Assembly (NCBI RefSeq): GCF_000247815.1
Contig: NC_021700.1
Location: forward strand, 21,468,746-21,532,745
Source of the DNA: Ficedula albicollis
Taxonomy: Eukaryota; Chordata; Aves; Passeriformes; Muscicapidae
Reading direction: 5' to 3'
DNA length: 64,000 nt
The position numbers and the translations under genes were made by a program. Shown here piece after piece: positions 27,901-40,200 of the stretch; positions within the stretch are counted from its first letter, which is position 1, and every line of letters starts with the position of its first letter. The notes below the pieces were generated by a model, which was not told the origin of the DNA, did not search any database, and saw only the letters and a program-made list of their open reading frames with translations.

Positions 27901-30900
27901 GTGACTGTCCACATATGTTAAAGGAGATAAGGGGAAGTAAATATTCTGGCACACTTTTTCAGTTACACTATTAATTGTGCTATTAATATCGTCTCCCACT
28001 CACACATGTAAGAATGACAAATTTTTAACTGCTGAATTTATATTACGGTAGCTTGTAGGGATGAAGAATACGAAATGTGAATTGTGTTTGATTTCTCTCA
28101 AGGGGTGCAAGGGGTATTCACTGTGTTGGCACTGTCTGTTACACTTGGGTTACAGAGCATGATCTGTTTGTATTTTAAAGTTGGTACAGCTCTGTGTGAG
28201 CACTTATTTAGAGCCAACCTGACTTCCATTGCTTCAGCTCTATTTTTCTGCATTATTTGCTTACTTTGAATTAATAACCCATTTTATTCTAAGGTATTCA
28301 GGTAGCTTTGTGCAAAAAATAAAGTTAATTTCAAACAAATATTTCTGCCCTGGATAACTTAGATGATTTTGTTCTATGTAGAGAAAGGTTGGAATTATTT
28401 GGGTTGGTTTTATTTTTGTTTTGGGGGAGTCAGCTTTTTTTTTTTTCAGTTGCATGCATATATTGTTGTGATTCTGTGTACTTGTTATATTATTAGTAGT
28501 ATGTTTAGGGTGGGCTAAGACTGAAGGAATTTTTTTTAAACTTACTTTTGATCGCATTATTTAATAGCAGATTCACATAAATTCTCAGAAAGGTGTCATA
28601 GCAGAATAGGGAAAAAATACTAGAATGATGTGGCCTTTTTAAAATAATTTTTATCCCTAATTGAAGTGCCACAAAAATCTTTGGTAGTTTACAGTATATA
28701 CTGTAGTAGGACAATGTAGTGTCTTAGTCTTAATAAAGACAGTTGAGCAAACATATTTTTTAAATTCTGTTCTCACCATCTTTTGCTCTGATTCAAGAAT
28801 GTAGTTAGAATGAACCTGTAAATATGCATAACTAGCCACAGAAAATGTTTTACTTTTGAGAGGAGAAATATAATGGCAAAAATAATGTTTTAAATGCTTA
28901 ATAATTGCAGAAATGATGTACTTGGAAATAAAGAAGTCATGATACTTAAATTAGGAAAAATTGTGAAAAGACAGTACCAAGTGTAGGAACTTCTTATTGA
29001 AAATGAGTTCATGGGGAAAGAGTGGGTTTTGATGAAAAAAGTAGATTTTGAGGAGCACATTATTTTTTTTTTAGAGGAAAATCCTAAAAATATATATAAT
29101 AGAAGTACTTGGTATTCTGTCTGAGGGCTTCACAATTATTGTTTCTGTAGATCCTTGTTTACAGAATTTTAAAAAGTGCCATGTTTCTCTGTTAAACTTT
29201 AGAGTTTTCTTTCATAGCTCTCTGACTAGAGAGTGGTATTGTGAAGAAAATTGTCACAGAAAAGAAACAATTTTATTGTTTGGATGGGCTGGGATTTCTA
29301 AGCTGCTACTGTGCTACTTACTGCCAAACTGACCACAAAGTGGAGAGTTCAGGCAGCAGTGCACATCTTGGATTTAGAAGAGGTTCTTTCTTTTTTTATG
29401 CTACTAATACTGTTTGATAACATTGAATAGGTGTAAGATAATAGGCAAACACACATATTTGAATGTTGCTAATAATTTTATGTTAAATTAGAACTTTGTT
29501 TTGTAATTCTAGTTTCATTGTGAATCTTCTTGTTTTTTCTTGGAAACACTTCAATTATTACTGGGGGTAATTCAAATGGTATGCTTAAATATAGTTTATT
29601 TCTTGCTTTGCAGTAGTTTGCTCTTAAGCCTTTTTCACTCCTAACTAACTCCTAGCTGTTTTATTAGCAGCCTTGATTAATGAGTCTTTTTTGGGGGAAG
29701 AAATTCTTTACCTGATAAAAAGAACAGAGTTGTGAAGCAAATACTTTTGATAAGCTTGTGGCGGCATGAATATTTTTAATAGCTGAATTGTAAAGCGTGT
29801 TGTGAGGAAATACTTGCTGTAGGCATTACAAAAGACCTAGTAAGTGTTCTTCATGTTTTATGATCATCTTGGATAGGTGCTTTTTGATGCCAATTTAGTG
29901 CATGTTCTCCAGCCTCTCAAACGTTTTGTAACGAGTCAGTTTCTAGAAAAGTTGCTGCAATTTGTCAAGCTCTAAATCCATAGTGAGCACAATGTTAAAT
30001 TCTTAGGTCCAATGTGAAGGTAGTGTATCAACATGTATTTGCAGATACTGAAACACAACATGGAAACAGGGACCATAAACAAGTTTTTACTTGTGAATAG
30101 CCAAAGAATATGAAAAAAATGAAACTAAAAGTTGGCAGAGTTCTTACTTTTTTTCTAACTTTTTGTAATCCATACCTCCTGATAGGTGAATTTGACAAGA
30201 CTATGTAAGAGTGAAAATTTCAAGAGTATAGCAACTTCTTTTGTGATATATTTGGAGTGTATTTCAGCTTCTGACAATGCTTTAAGGATGCAGTTTTGAA
30301 GCTGTGTAATTACAGTTAGTTAAGAAAAATTCTATTTCATTGTCTTGCTATCAAGACTTCCACCTGAAAAAAGAAAACTACCTTGACTAAAAAGGATCCC
30401 CTGTATCCCATCCCTTCATTCTTCTTGTGACTTCTTTATTTTGGACATGTTCCAAGAGTCTTACATAAGCTTTGGTTTGCGTATTTAATCTGTGAGTCGA
30501 CTTGCTGATTCATTTCTCCTTGTAGCAATAAAAGCTGCCCCAAATCTCCCCCTTCCTACTTGTATTTGACAAGTTCTGGCATGAAGTGCCTGCTCAAACA
30601 TATCTCAGGTGTTTCAGCTGTGAGGGTTAAACTAGTCACCATGAGATGTATTTTATCATGGCAATGCACTTGGGGGACTCATTGTTCTGTGAGCCTGATG
30701 TTCCCTGTAGTGCAGGAGAGGCTGTGGACAAGCTGTCTCAATAACTGAAATGATTCTCAGACCCAGAGGCACTCCTATTAACATATTCTAGACTGCTTTG
30801 TTGAATGTTCTTTTCATTTAAGGACACACAAGGAATGGTACTTAGTTTGTCCCTTAAAATGTGTACGCTGCTAAGAGAGTCTAAACAAGATTAGTTTATC

Positions 30901-33869
30901 GTAGGGTTGACTTGTGTGATAAGCTTGCTGGCTGTCACATGGCCAGAACTGGGCTTTGTAAGGAAAACATCCTGTCTCTATAGAGGCAACTTTGTTTAGT
31001 TCTATGCAAAGGCTAGATGTTGGAGTACTCATGCTTGCATTGCATAAGCAGCATAAGTTCTTGAATCTTGTTTTTTCAATTTAATAACTAGCAAATAAAA
31101 TACTTCTTAAACCATGTCATAAATGTGTGGTGGTGTGAGAGGGGAAGTGTGCAGAGAATTCTTCTAAAGTATTTAAATAGCATGGCACATTCTAGCTTCC
31201 TCTTCCCTCTCTTCTTTTCCATCTACATTGTTCCATGGAGATAGAATCAAGTGCTAGGTAATGCACTCAAGTAACCTTGCTTTCCACAGTTGTCTTTGAA
31301 TGCCAGCACCTATTTCTTCAGTTAAGATATTGCTTCTGTGTCATTCACAGACCTCTGACAATTTCTTCCTTTCCTTTTGTTTCTTGCTTCCCTCCCTAAC
31401 CCCAGGATATTTTTTCTTAATGATCCAGTTGTATACATCATAATATGAAAGTTTATTTTCCTCCTAGTGGGAAGAAATAATGGTGAGACAGAAATGCCTG
31501 ATAGAATGGTTTACTTTCAGTGATGTCATAAGCAGCTGTAGGTAGTTGTAATGAATGTGCCATAGTTTGTCTTTCTGCCAAAATACTTTTCATTATATGA
31601 AGAAATGTACAAGTTTACAGATTCAATTGCACAAACTTATATAAAAAGTACAGTTTTCTTCCTGTATCACTGCTGTGTCAGGAGGATCATACAACAGTGG
31701 TGTGGAGAGCTGTACAGACTGCTGTCTTATAGAATTCCACATCAGGGTGACAAATACTGGATTTCACTACATAAGACCAGATAATCTGTATCAAGTTCAG
31801 TCCAAAGAAGCCTTGTCCACAGAAAACAAAAAGAATGAGTTGCTTTGATTAATAGGGAAAAATTATCATTGGAAGTGCTGTGTGTTTTGGAAATGCTATA
31901 TTGCCATGATGCTGTTATACTACAGATTGCGTATCTGTGAAGATTTTTAGCCATCCAAGACAGTCTGTCTTTTTTGTATAAATGGACAAAAGGCACAGCG
32001 TTTCTGCAGGTCCAAATGGTCTTCTATCACCTCTATTGAAAAGGAAATGAGGACAAAGATGATAAGAGTGAGCTAGCTGACTAGCTAAGCGGTGTAAAAG
32101 GAATGGGTTTTCCTGTTATGAAGCAACAGCTTGATTTTAGTGTGAAAAGAGATGACAGATTTTCCTCAAAAAGAAAAGACTTGAGGTAAACATCAGTTAC
32201 AGAGAAGAGGCAAGTAGGGTATCTATTAAAACATGTGCAGAAGGAAAAATACCCAACTTGATACTTGATAATAATACCCAACAAGATACTTGAAATACTG
32301 CTCATGGACGACTGATAGCTAATTCTAAGAATGTTTATTAAAAAACAGGTGTTGGGTACTCACTTTGAAGGAGAGAAGAAAACACTTATGATTGATCTGC
32401 ATAGTATCACTCACCCTTGGTAGAAAAACTGATGTGTTTGGTGGTTAAAATAGCTGCTTGCAGTTTAGGAATGGCAAAGTAAAGGAAAAGGACAATTCTA
32501 CTTTGATGAGAGCTGGAAAAAAAAAAAAAAGCACTTATCAATTGGTTTTCGCTGTGGCCACTGCAAAAATAGCTTGCTATGGACTATCAAAGTGCAGTCA
32601 CATGCAGGATGACTAACTCCCTAAGTACAGGAAACTTAATTTTTATGTGCAGGTGGTCTTGTACTACTAATACTAAAATGTTCATAAAAGAGATGACGGA
32701 TGCAGTATTTTTAGAAGTAATTATAAAAGGATTTGGAGTCACCTATTATTGAAAGGAGCCAAATAACCAGTAGTGTATTTAAAACCTCCTTGTTTTTGAT
32801 AAAATATAAATGACTGTGAATTGACTTTGATTGTACGTAATAAATACAAAGTTTAATCAGCACCATTTATTTGTTCCTTTTTATAAAGATTACTTAGAAG
32901 CCATTCAGTGAAATCATCTGTATAGAAATTCCTTTTCTACTCAGTTTTAAAGGGAAATCAGTTAAAGGATGTTTTACTAGATGCTTAGAAAACATTGAAT
33001 CTAAAACAGGCTAATATAGTAGTGCATCTGTTAATTAAATGAAGGGGAAAAAAGCTACAGCAATGAATTGGAAAGCTGAAGACTTCAGAAAGTAAAGGGT
33101 GAAGGAGGTCTACCTAAGATATCTAGGTTGCTAATGTTAGGACCACTAAAGTAAGTGAGAATGAGATAAAATAGATAGAATATACCAATATATACTTATT
33201 TTTAATAAATTTAACATCTATGTTTTATTTGCTTGGCAAAATAGGAAACTTAATAGGAGACATAATTGAGAACATTGAGAAGAACTTGATCAAACGGATT
33301 CCTTGGTAGGCTTATTTAACAGACAAATGGTTCACATTTTAAATTTTTTTAACAGTCAGAAAATTGTTTGATTGTAATCCTGTAATTAATAAGGCTCATT
33401 CTGTCTTTGTGGTAGAGGATTAATATTTTCCCCAGAATATTGTGTAAAATGATGTTTTACTCTTGTGCTCTTTCTCTACCCCTTGAACTAGTTGTGTAAG
33501 TGAGAAAGGAGCACTGCTTGTCTTTTGCTTATGTTTAACTGCTCTGTTTGAGGATACAAGTCTGCTTGATTTGACTCTTGGCTAGATGGAGCAGTCTCTC
33601 TGGTCTTTTTTACTAATACCAAGTCATGTAAAATTCAACTAAGAGAATCATCTTGCTCAATTTAGCTGTTTATATGGTTTCTGTTTCAATCCTTCCATAC
33701 CTTTCGTGCTGAAATGCAGACTTCAAGTAAAAAGTATTCCAGAGTCATTCTAAATCTCTATTCACGGTCAAAAATGTTGTAATTTATTTTGGAGCTGAAA
33801 TACTTCCCCTTGAATCCAGAGATAAAACTTTGTGAAAGTTTGGACATTTTGTTTAGGTTTCTTTCATTA
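18997..33869 (+). other. ERBIN: long intronic stretch without recognisable genes
   Basis: About 14.9 kb of AT-rich DNA. Open frames are short and scattered on both strands, without domain signatures. Simple tracts include a G run at 24313-24322 followed by a GA repeat at 24332-24349, and several T runs (for example near 23930 and 26450). I see no CR1, LTR or structured RNA that I can support. Confidence 0.5.
24310..24349. repeat. G tract plus (GA)n microsatellite
   Basis: A run of ten G (24313-24322) is followed, after a short spacer, by an alternating GA tract (24332-24349). It is a simple repeat with no coding content. Confidence 0.9.
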
Positions 33870-34295
33870 AGGGGCATGAAAATGATTGGAGAGCTCAGGT
33901 ACCTCTTCTGTGAAGACAGGCTGAGAGAGTTGGAGTTTTTCAGCCTGGAAAAGAGAAGGCTCCAGAGACACCTTACAGCATCTTACAGTACCTAGAGGGA
34001 GCCTACAATAAAGATGGAGAGGGACTTTTTGCAAGAGTGTGTAGTGATAGGACAAGGGGGAGTGACTTTAAACTGAAAGAGTAGGTTTAAATTGGATATT
34101 AGAAAGAAATTCTTTACTCTGAGAATTGTGAGGCACTGAACAAGTTGCCCAGAGGAGTGGAAATGCCCCATCCCAGACTAGATCAGGCTTTGAGTAACCT
34201 GATCTAGTGGAAAGTGCCTTTGCCTGGGGCAAAATGGTTGTAACTAATGATTTTTATGGTCCCTTTGAACACTAGCTATTCTATGATTCTGTGAA
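33870..34295 (+). mobile_element. CR1 LINE fragment, sense orientation, 3' end
   Basis: This block reads as the last part of an avian CR1 retrotransposon. Its + strand frame begins with remnants of the reverse transcriptase C-terminus (residues like EDRLRELEFFSLEKRRLQR at about 33918-33970). It continues through the typical 3' region with GGACAAGGGGGAGTGACTTT and ends with ATTCTATGATTCTGTGA at about 34278-34294, which matches the short octamer-like repeat closing CR1 elements. It is 5' truncated, as most CR1 copies are, and its frame is broken. CR1 is the main LINE of bird genomes and is inactive in this form. Confidence 0.9.
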
Positions 34296-37200
34296 AGCAG
34301 GAAGGTAGTTTCTATAATAGCTGAGTTAACTGGAGCACAAGGGGAAAAAACTCACCTTTTTCAGATATCGAGGAATATATTCAGATATTGAGAGGCAAGA
34401 TATCCTGCCTCTCACAGTAGAGGGCTTGTCCTTCTCCCTGAATAACAAAATCAGGACTCAAAGTATTTCTTCTCTTGGATTTTATGGTTTTTATTGAACT
34501 TAATTTGTATTTTTGCTTACTACAATTTGGAACAGTAAGGAAATAGACCACACAGATATGTCTGCTTTAAATTTTCTTCTTAGCCTAAATGTTTATACCA
34601 GCATAGCTGTACTATTTATGCATGTATTTGTATAGGTGTAACATATGTAGTGTATTTTCATTCAGGATGGGTAAAATCAATTATGTTCCTAAGCATTATG
34701 ATTACCCTTTGTATAACCTAAAGGAGTTTCAGTAAACAAACTGGAATTGCCTCTCATGATTCAACACAAGTGTAGGATGGACAGCAGGTTGATTGTCCTT
34801 CAGAACAGGTTAGGGTGACTTAGCTCAGTAGAGGAGCACATCATGTGGGAGATGGTGATGGTAAACACTATTTAGTTTGATGAGCAGTAGTATTTACACA
34901 ACAGCAGCCTGATAGCTGTTGGGATTTTATTTTTAAGCATTGTTTCTCTTGTGAAGGTGAGAGAAAAAGAAAATACAAAGGAATACACAGTGAATGCATT
35001 TTATGTATCTATCTATGTGGGAATGTTGTTGAGAGTTGCTCTAAGAATTGATGAAGCTAGACAGATGGTGGTAGAAGCCAGCTTTATTGACTGAGGAGTC
35101 TCCCTTCTGATTATGGATGAGAAAAACAGTTTGAAAAATTAATGAAAATGTGCTGCTTATGTCTTCAAAGGAAAAGGGGCAAAATAGGAGTACTTAAACC
35201 AGCAATACAGTTAAGCAGTGTCCTAGAAATTATTTTTCTAGAAATTATAAGTTTGTGGGGTTAAGGTTTTGTTTTGGGTGTTTGGGGCTGGGGACAGGTG
35301 TGACTACAGGGATTCAAAGGATGAAGAAGCAAGGAGACTTGGGGAGTAATGGACAGAGTACTGATGATTTCTAGAAGTAAGCAAAGTGTGTGATAAAAAC
35401 ATTGTTGCTGATGGTTGAGTTTATGTTCTGTTTTATGTGCATTGAATTTAAGTAGACAATCCCCAGCTGTGCTTCTCAGCATGAAAATTCATGTGAGATG
35501 GAAGCATGTCAGGGACACTGTTATTAGAAAGGCAGGGGAAGAAACTTGGGGCATGAAAAAAACATGTTGAAACAGAAAAAACAGCAGAAGAGTGGAGAGG
35601 AATGGGCTGACCAACAGCAGAAGAAATCACAATGGAAAGATGAGGAAGCAAGAGAAGTGACTGTTTAGGCGCTCTCACCATTTTTGAGGACTTTGTCCCT
35701 GGAAGGATCATCTATAGACCTGTACTGGGTCTCTAAGAAGTTTTGAACTGATAGCAGATATTAGTAACCCAACCCAGCTCTTCTTTTCCATTTTTTATAT
35801 ATTGATCCTTTTCCTTCTTTTCCTTTCTATTCCCATACCTCTGTAAGCATCAACTTTTGACTTGAGGTCAAGGCTCCTCATTTTCAGTGTGTGAACTGTA
35901 GTTTCTGTCACATGCATTTAAAGCAAACAGTAACCATAGGAGATAAAGATTTGGTATCTGTAGGGTGCGATTATCCAGGCATTTTTACTTCTAGCAAGAT
36001 TTAAGTTTAAGGCTTATTAGACTTAAACTAGCGAGTGGGTGTTAGATAAATTGGTTAAGCTCTGTCTCTCAGTATTTGCTATTTCAGATTTAGATGCTGG
36101 CCTGCCAGTCTAATTAAAGCTGTTGAAAATGTTTGTTTCTTTTTAAATGAGGTGCTAATAACACTACTGCTGTCTAGCTGCTAATGCTCATTCTGGTCTC
36201 TGTTTTTATGTTCTATACTGTTAGCATTTATTCTCTTTAGTCTCTTATTATTTTGAACGCCAGAAAAGATCAACTTGTGTTTAAAATGAAAAATGTGCTT
36301 TTTTTTGGATTTCTGGAATTTTGTGGGAAAACAGTACTGTGTGCATTGTCATAGAGCACATGAAAACTGTTGAGTGATTTTGTCCATAATTTTATGTCTG
36401 CCTAGGTTCTAATCCCTTAATGGAATTAAAATGGAAAGCTGGTATCTAGAATGAAATAAATCCATTAATCTCACTACTGATCTTTAGTACTGAGGTTTTT
36501 TCTGTACTAGAAAATATTCTGTTGCTTTTTCAACAGAGCTGTCTGGCATGTTAGGAATCAACCTGTTGGACAGGGTTGATTTTATTATCTTTTTTAGTTA
36601 CTGTGTCTTATTGCTCGACAGAATATTGCATAGAGGTGTCACCTAACATGGGTTTTCTCCTAAAAATTAGAATCCAGAAATCTGCTGATAAACAAGTGAC
36701 GTGCTTTATGCTAGGAGAGCTTTAAATACAGACTTAATTGATTTGCCCAGATCTTGTACTAGATTGTTGGAGAAGATCTGGAAGATCCAGAAAAAATTAA
36801 TTTTAAATTAAACAGATGTTAGGTTGTTTTTAAAGCTCATATCTGATTGTTTTTGTCTTTACTTAGAACTGAGAATGGACCAGTATCTATAAGCCAGAAA
36901 CCCCTAAGAACCTCCATTGTTTGGCTATCAGATCTAATAATGCATTTCACTTATTACTGGAAGACCTTTTGAACTGTAACGGGCAGCTCCAGTAAAAAGG
37001 ATTTTGGAAGATGTATGGATATAATCTTCAAATGCATTTTAGGGCATGCATTTTGGTAGTGCTCTTATCAGTGTATGAACGGCATATTCCTTCAGGCAGT
37101 ATATTTTTACATGACAAGCGTGCGAAGAATGAGAAATTGTGAATGAGGCGAAACCTACTGGTTCACAGACTACACACAAACAGCCATTTCTGTATGTGAT

Positions 37201-40200
37201 GCTGTGTTGGTTTAAATTTATTTTAATAAAAAAAGGGGAAGATCTGAGACAAACCAACCCTCACTGCAATCTCATTATTGGAGGGAAGATAACAAATTCA
37301 TATCCTGCTCCTTTCTACAGACTGCCATCCACACATGATTTTTAAGTAACAATTGTGGGTTTGTTTTTTTCAGATAGGGAAGCTATGTCTGCATTGGTTA
37401 CTTCAAGTTCAATCAGCAGGGGGATTTTTTTTAGACAGGAACAACTAGGACTATTTTCTAATCAGTTAAATTCAGCATATTAATTTCCTTAAATTATCTT
37501 GTGAGCTGGGGATTAATTACCTTGCAGCTCTGCAATTTCAAGTAACAGAAATTTTTTATTACCTTAATGAGCTGTTTGCCTTTTAGTTCAGGTAGCTTAT
37601 GGGCCTGGATTGTTTTGTGCGTTAGAGGGGAATTGTTGTCCTGTTACATAGCAAAAATCCAGGGAGATTCTATAGCTTCTTTTCATCCATGAAACAAATC
37701 ACCTCTAACAGTATTTGCAGAATATAAATTAGCTGTGACAAAGGAGTTGGGTAGCTTTAAATTATATGATAAAAAGTGACAATTGTGCTCCATCATAGGT
37801 TCTTGGGCAGGTAGTGAGGTCTGATAGCAAGCCAAGGCTTAGTGTTTAGAAATTGGCTGAAATCATGAGATTAGGCAGTAGCATTAGTCTTTTCGAGAGT
37901 AATGTGATAATGTCATTGAGTTACAGATCATACCTCAGTGACAGATGGTGCATGCCCTTGTGAAGTGTAGTAGGGTAAAAATACTTCTTGGTTTGATGTT
38001 TTATGTGTTTAGTCACAATCAGTAACTGTTGTAGCTAGTTAAAATTTAATATCAATTCAAAGAGGAAACACCAGCTTCTAGGAAGACACCTGTTCAATTG
38101 TCCAGAGCTTACAAAAAGAATTTTTGATACTGGACCTTTGCCTTCAAGGTACATACCTACTTCAGATCAGTGCATTTTTAAAAAACCGTGTCTGTGATTC
38201 TATATTGTTGCTGCTTGACTATATAATTTCTGTTTTCAATATAGAAATGTGTTATTCCTCCTGGTGTCTTTGTTACTGTTTATAGACAAGACTGACTTTC
38301 AAGTTGACAGTTGAAGCTTTCAATTGACAGTTGAAGCTATAACAAGCATCTGATAGGTTTTTTTTTTTTTATTTAGGCCCACTCAGACAAGCAGCAACAC
38401 TGTATTTTTGTTGCACTTCACATGTTAAAAGCACAGCTGAAGTAATTTCCTTTGTGGCTATGAGCAATTTTGCAAGCATGTTGTCAGATTGCTGATTGTA
38501 TTTGTAATCAAACTGGCCAGTGATATCTCCTAATTCAATTTTGTAACGCAGTGAGGTGCAAAATAAATGCAGAAGGAAGTAAAAGGTTCATAATAGCAAT
38601 TGTTAATTGGAAAGTTACAACTCTATGTATGTGGGGGGGAAATAACATCTAAAAATAATTTAAGTGTTGCTTGACTAGCACTGCTCACCTCTGCCCTGAA
38701 AGGAAAGAGAACTCAGGAATTTACATATCCTAACAATGACTTGGCTGGTGGTGTGACAGCTATAATTAAGTATGCAGTTATATACAACAGCAACTGTTTG
38801 CTGTTAGTTTCTTCTCTTTTTGAGACAATTTAAATATGAAAACTCCATTATGCTATAAAATTGTTTATGAACTATACAAAATGTAAAAGATTCATCCAAT
38901 TCCTAATACCAATTTCATAACGTATTAAGACAACTTAGGTCTTATTAGTTGTAAGAATTCAGTGGTTTATGCATAATTTCAAATATACAGCCTCAGCTGT
39001 TTAACAGTTCAAATTGTTGCAGTATCTCGAGTAGCCATAAAAGGCCACAGGCACAAGATGAATTCAAGCATTTGATGCCACAAACATTTTTAGAATTGAT
39101 AAAATTTGTAGTCTGAATTTTGTCATGACCATCTGTGTTTGATAGTTTGAAACAGCTCTAGGTTTGGTTTTGTGCATAAGCTGTGTCATAACTGGCAGAT
39201 ACAGGAGGTGTATCAAAAGTACATCTGACTGTCTAAGTTTTAAATTGAGAGAAATATACCATCTTTAGTGGTCTTACTGTTGAGGTGCAAACAATACGTG
39301 GTTCATCTAGAGTGCTGAAAACTTATAATCAAATGTTGTCCAAGAGGACTTGAACTTTAAGTCATTTGTCTTTCAGGACAAGAGTACACACACAGTCTGT
39401 GACAATCTTGGGTTCATTCAGATGGAGGACTTATCCTAGGATTTATTTGATGAAGTTTTGCATGTTTTTGGAGAATTGAGTATACAGGTTTTTATTCCCT
39501 GTGCTTTCTCTTTCTCTTATGCTTGGACACACTTGCTTTACTATCTAGATCACATTTTTTCCCTCATATTAAGTAGTTAACATGTTATCTGTTAGTGAGT
39601 CAGTGTCTACTTAAGGCAATATTTAGACAAGTGCTGTTTGCACACGGAATTGTGGGTGTTGGCTGCCACCAGCATTTTATACATGCCCATGGTCTCTATA
39701 AGACTTGCTGCCGTATTTCTGAAGTACTGCACAAATAAAATTAGATATGACCCTCCCTAGAGTATTTCAGTATCTAATAAGAGATGTGGGTGTGAAGAAG
39801 TGGGGGAGGAAAAAGGGTTTATCTGATGAATGGCAGTAGGCAAAAAGAAATAAGGATCATGGTAATAGCATAATATAAGTTAACCACCTACTTAATTTTG
39901 ATCAAGTATGTCTTTTCTAGAAACAGCAGTGTAGATTCTGGTGTCATTTAGTGTGTATATATGACTGAGTTTTGTGGTTTTGGTTATAAATATTACCACC
40001 GATTCAATTGGTATATTCTGTTTTATGTATTCTTACTCTCTCAGTCACTTGTTTTCCAAATTTTCCATCTTCCTAATTTTTTTCCATCATCAGTCTTTCT
40101 TGTTCTGCAGTGAAAAAAGGCTGAGTTCTGACTACATTTGCTGTGGCTAGCAAGAATAGGACCGAAAAACTTTGACCTTTTGGAGTGGTCACTGTCTAGG

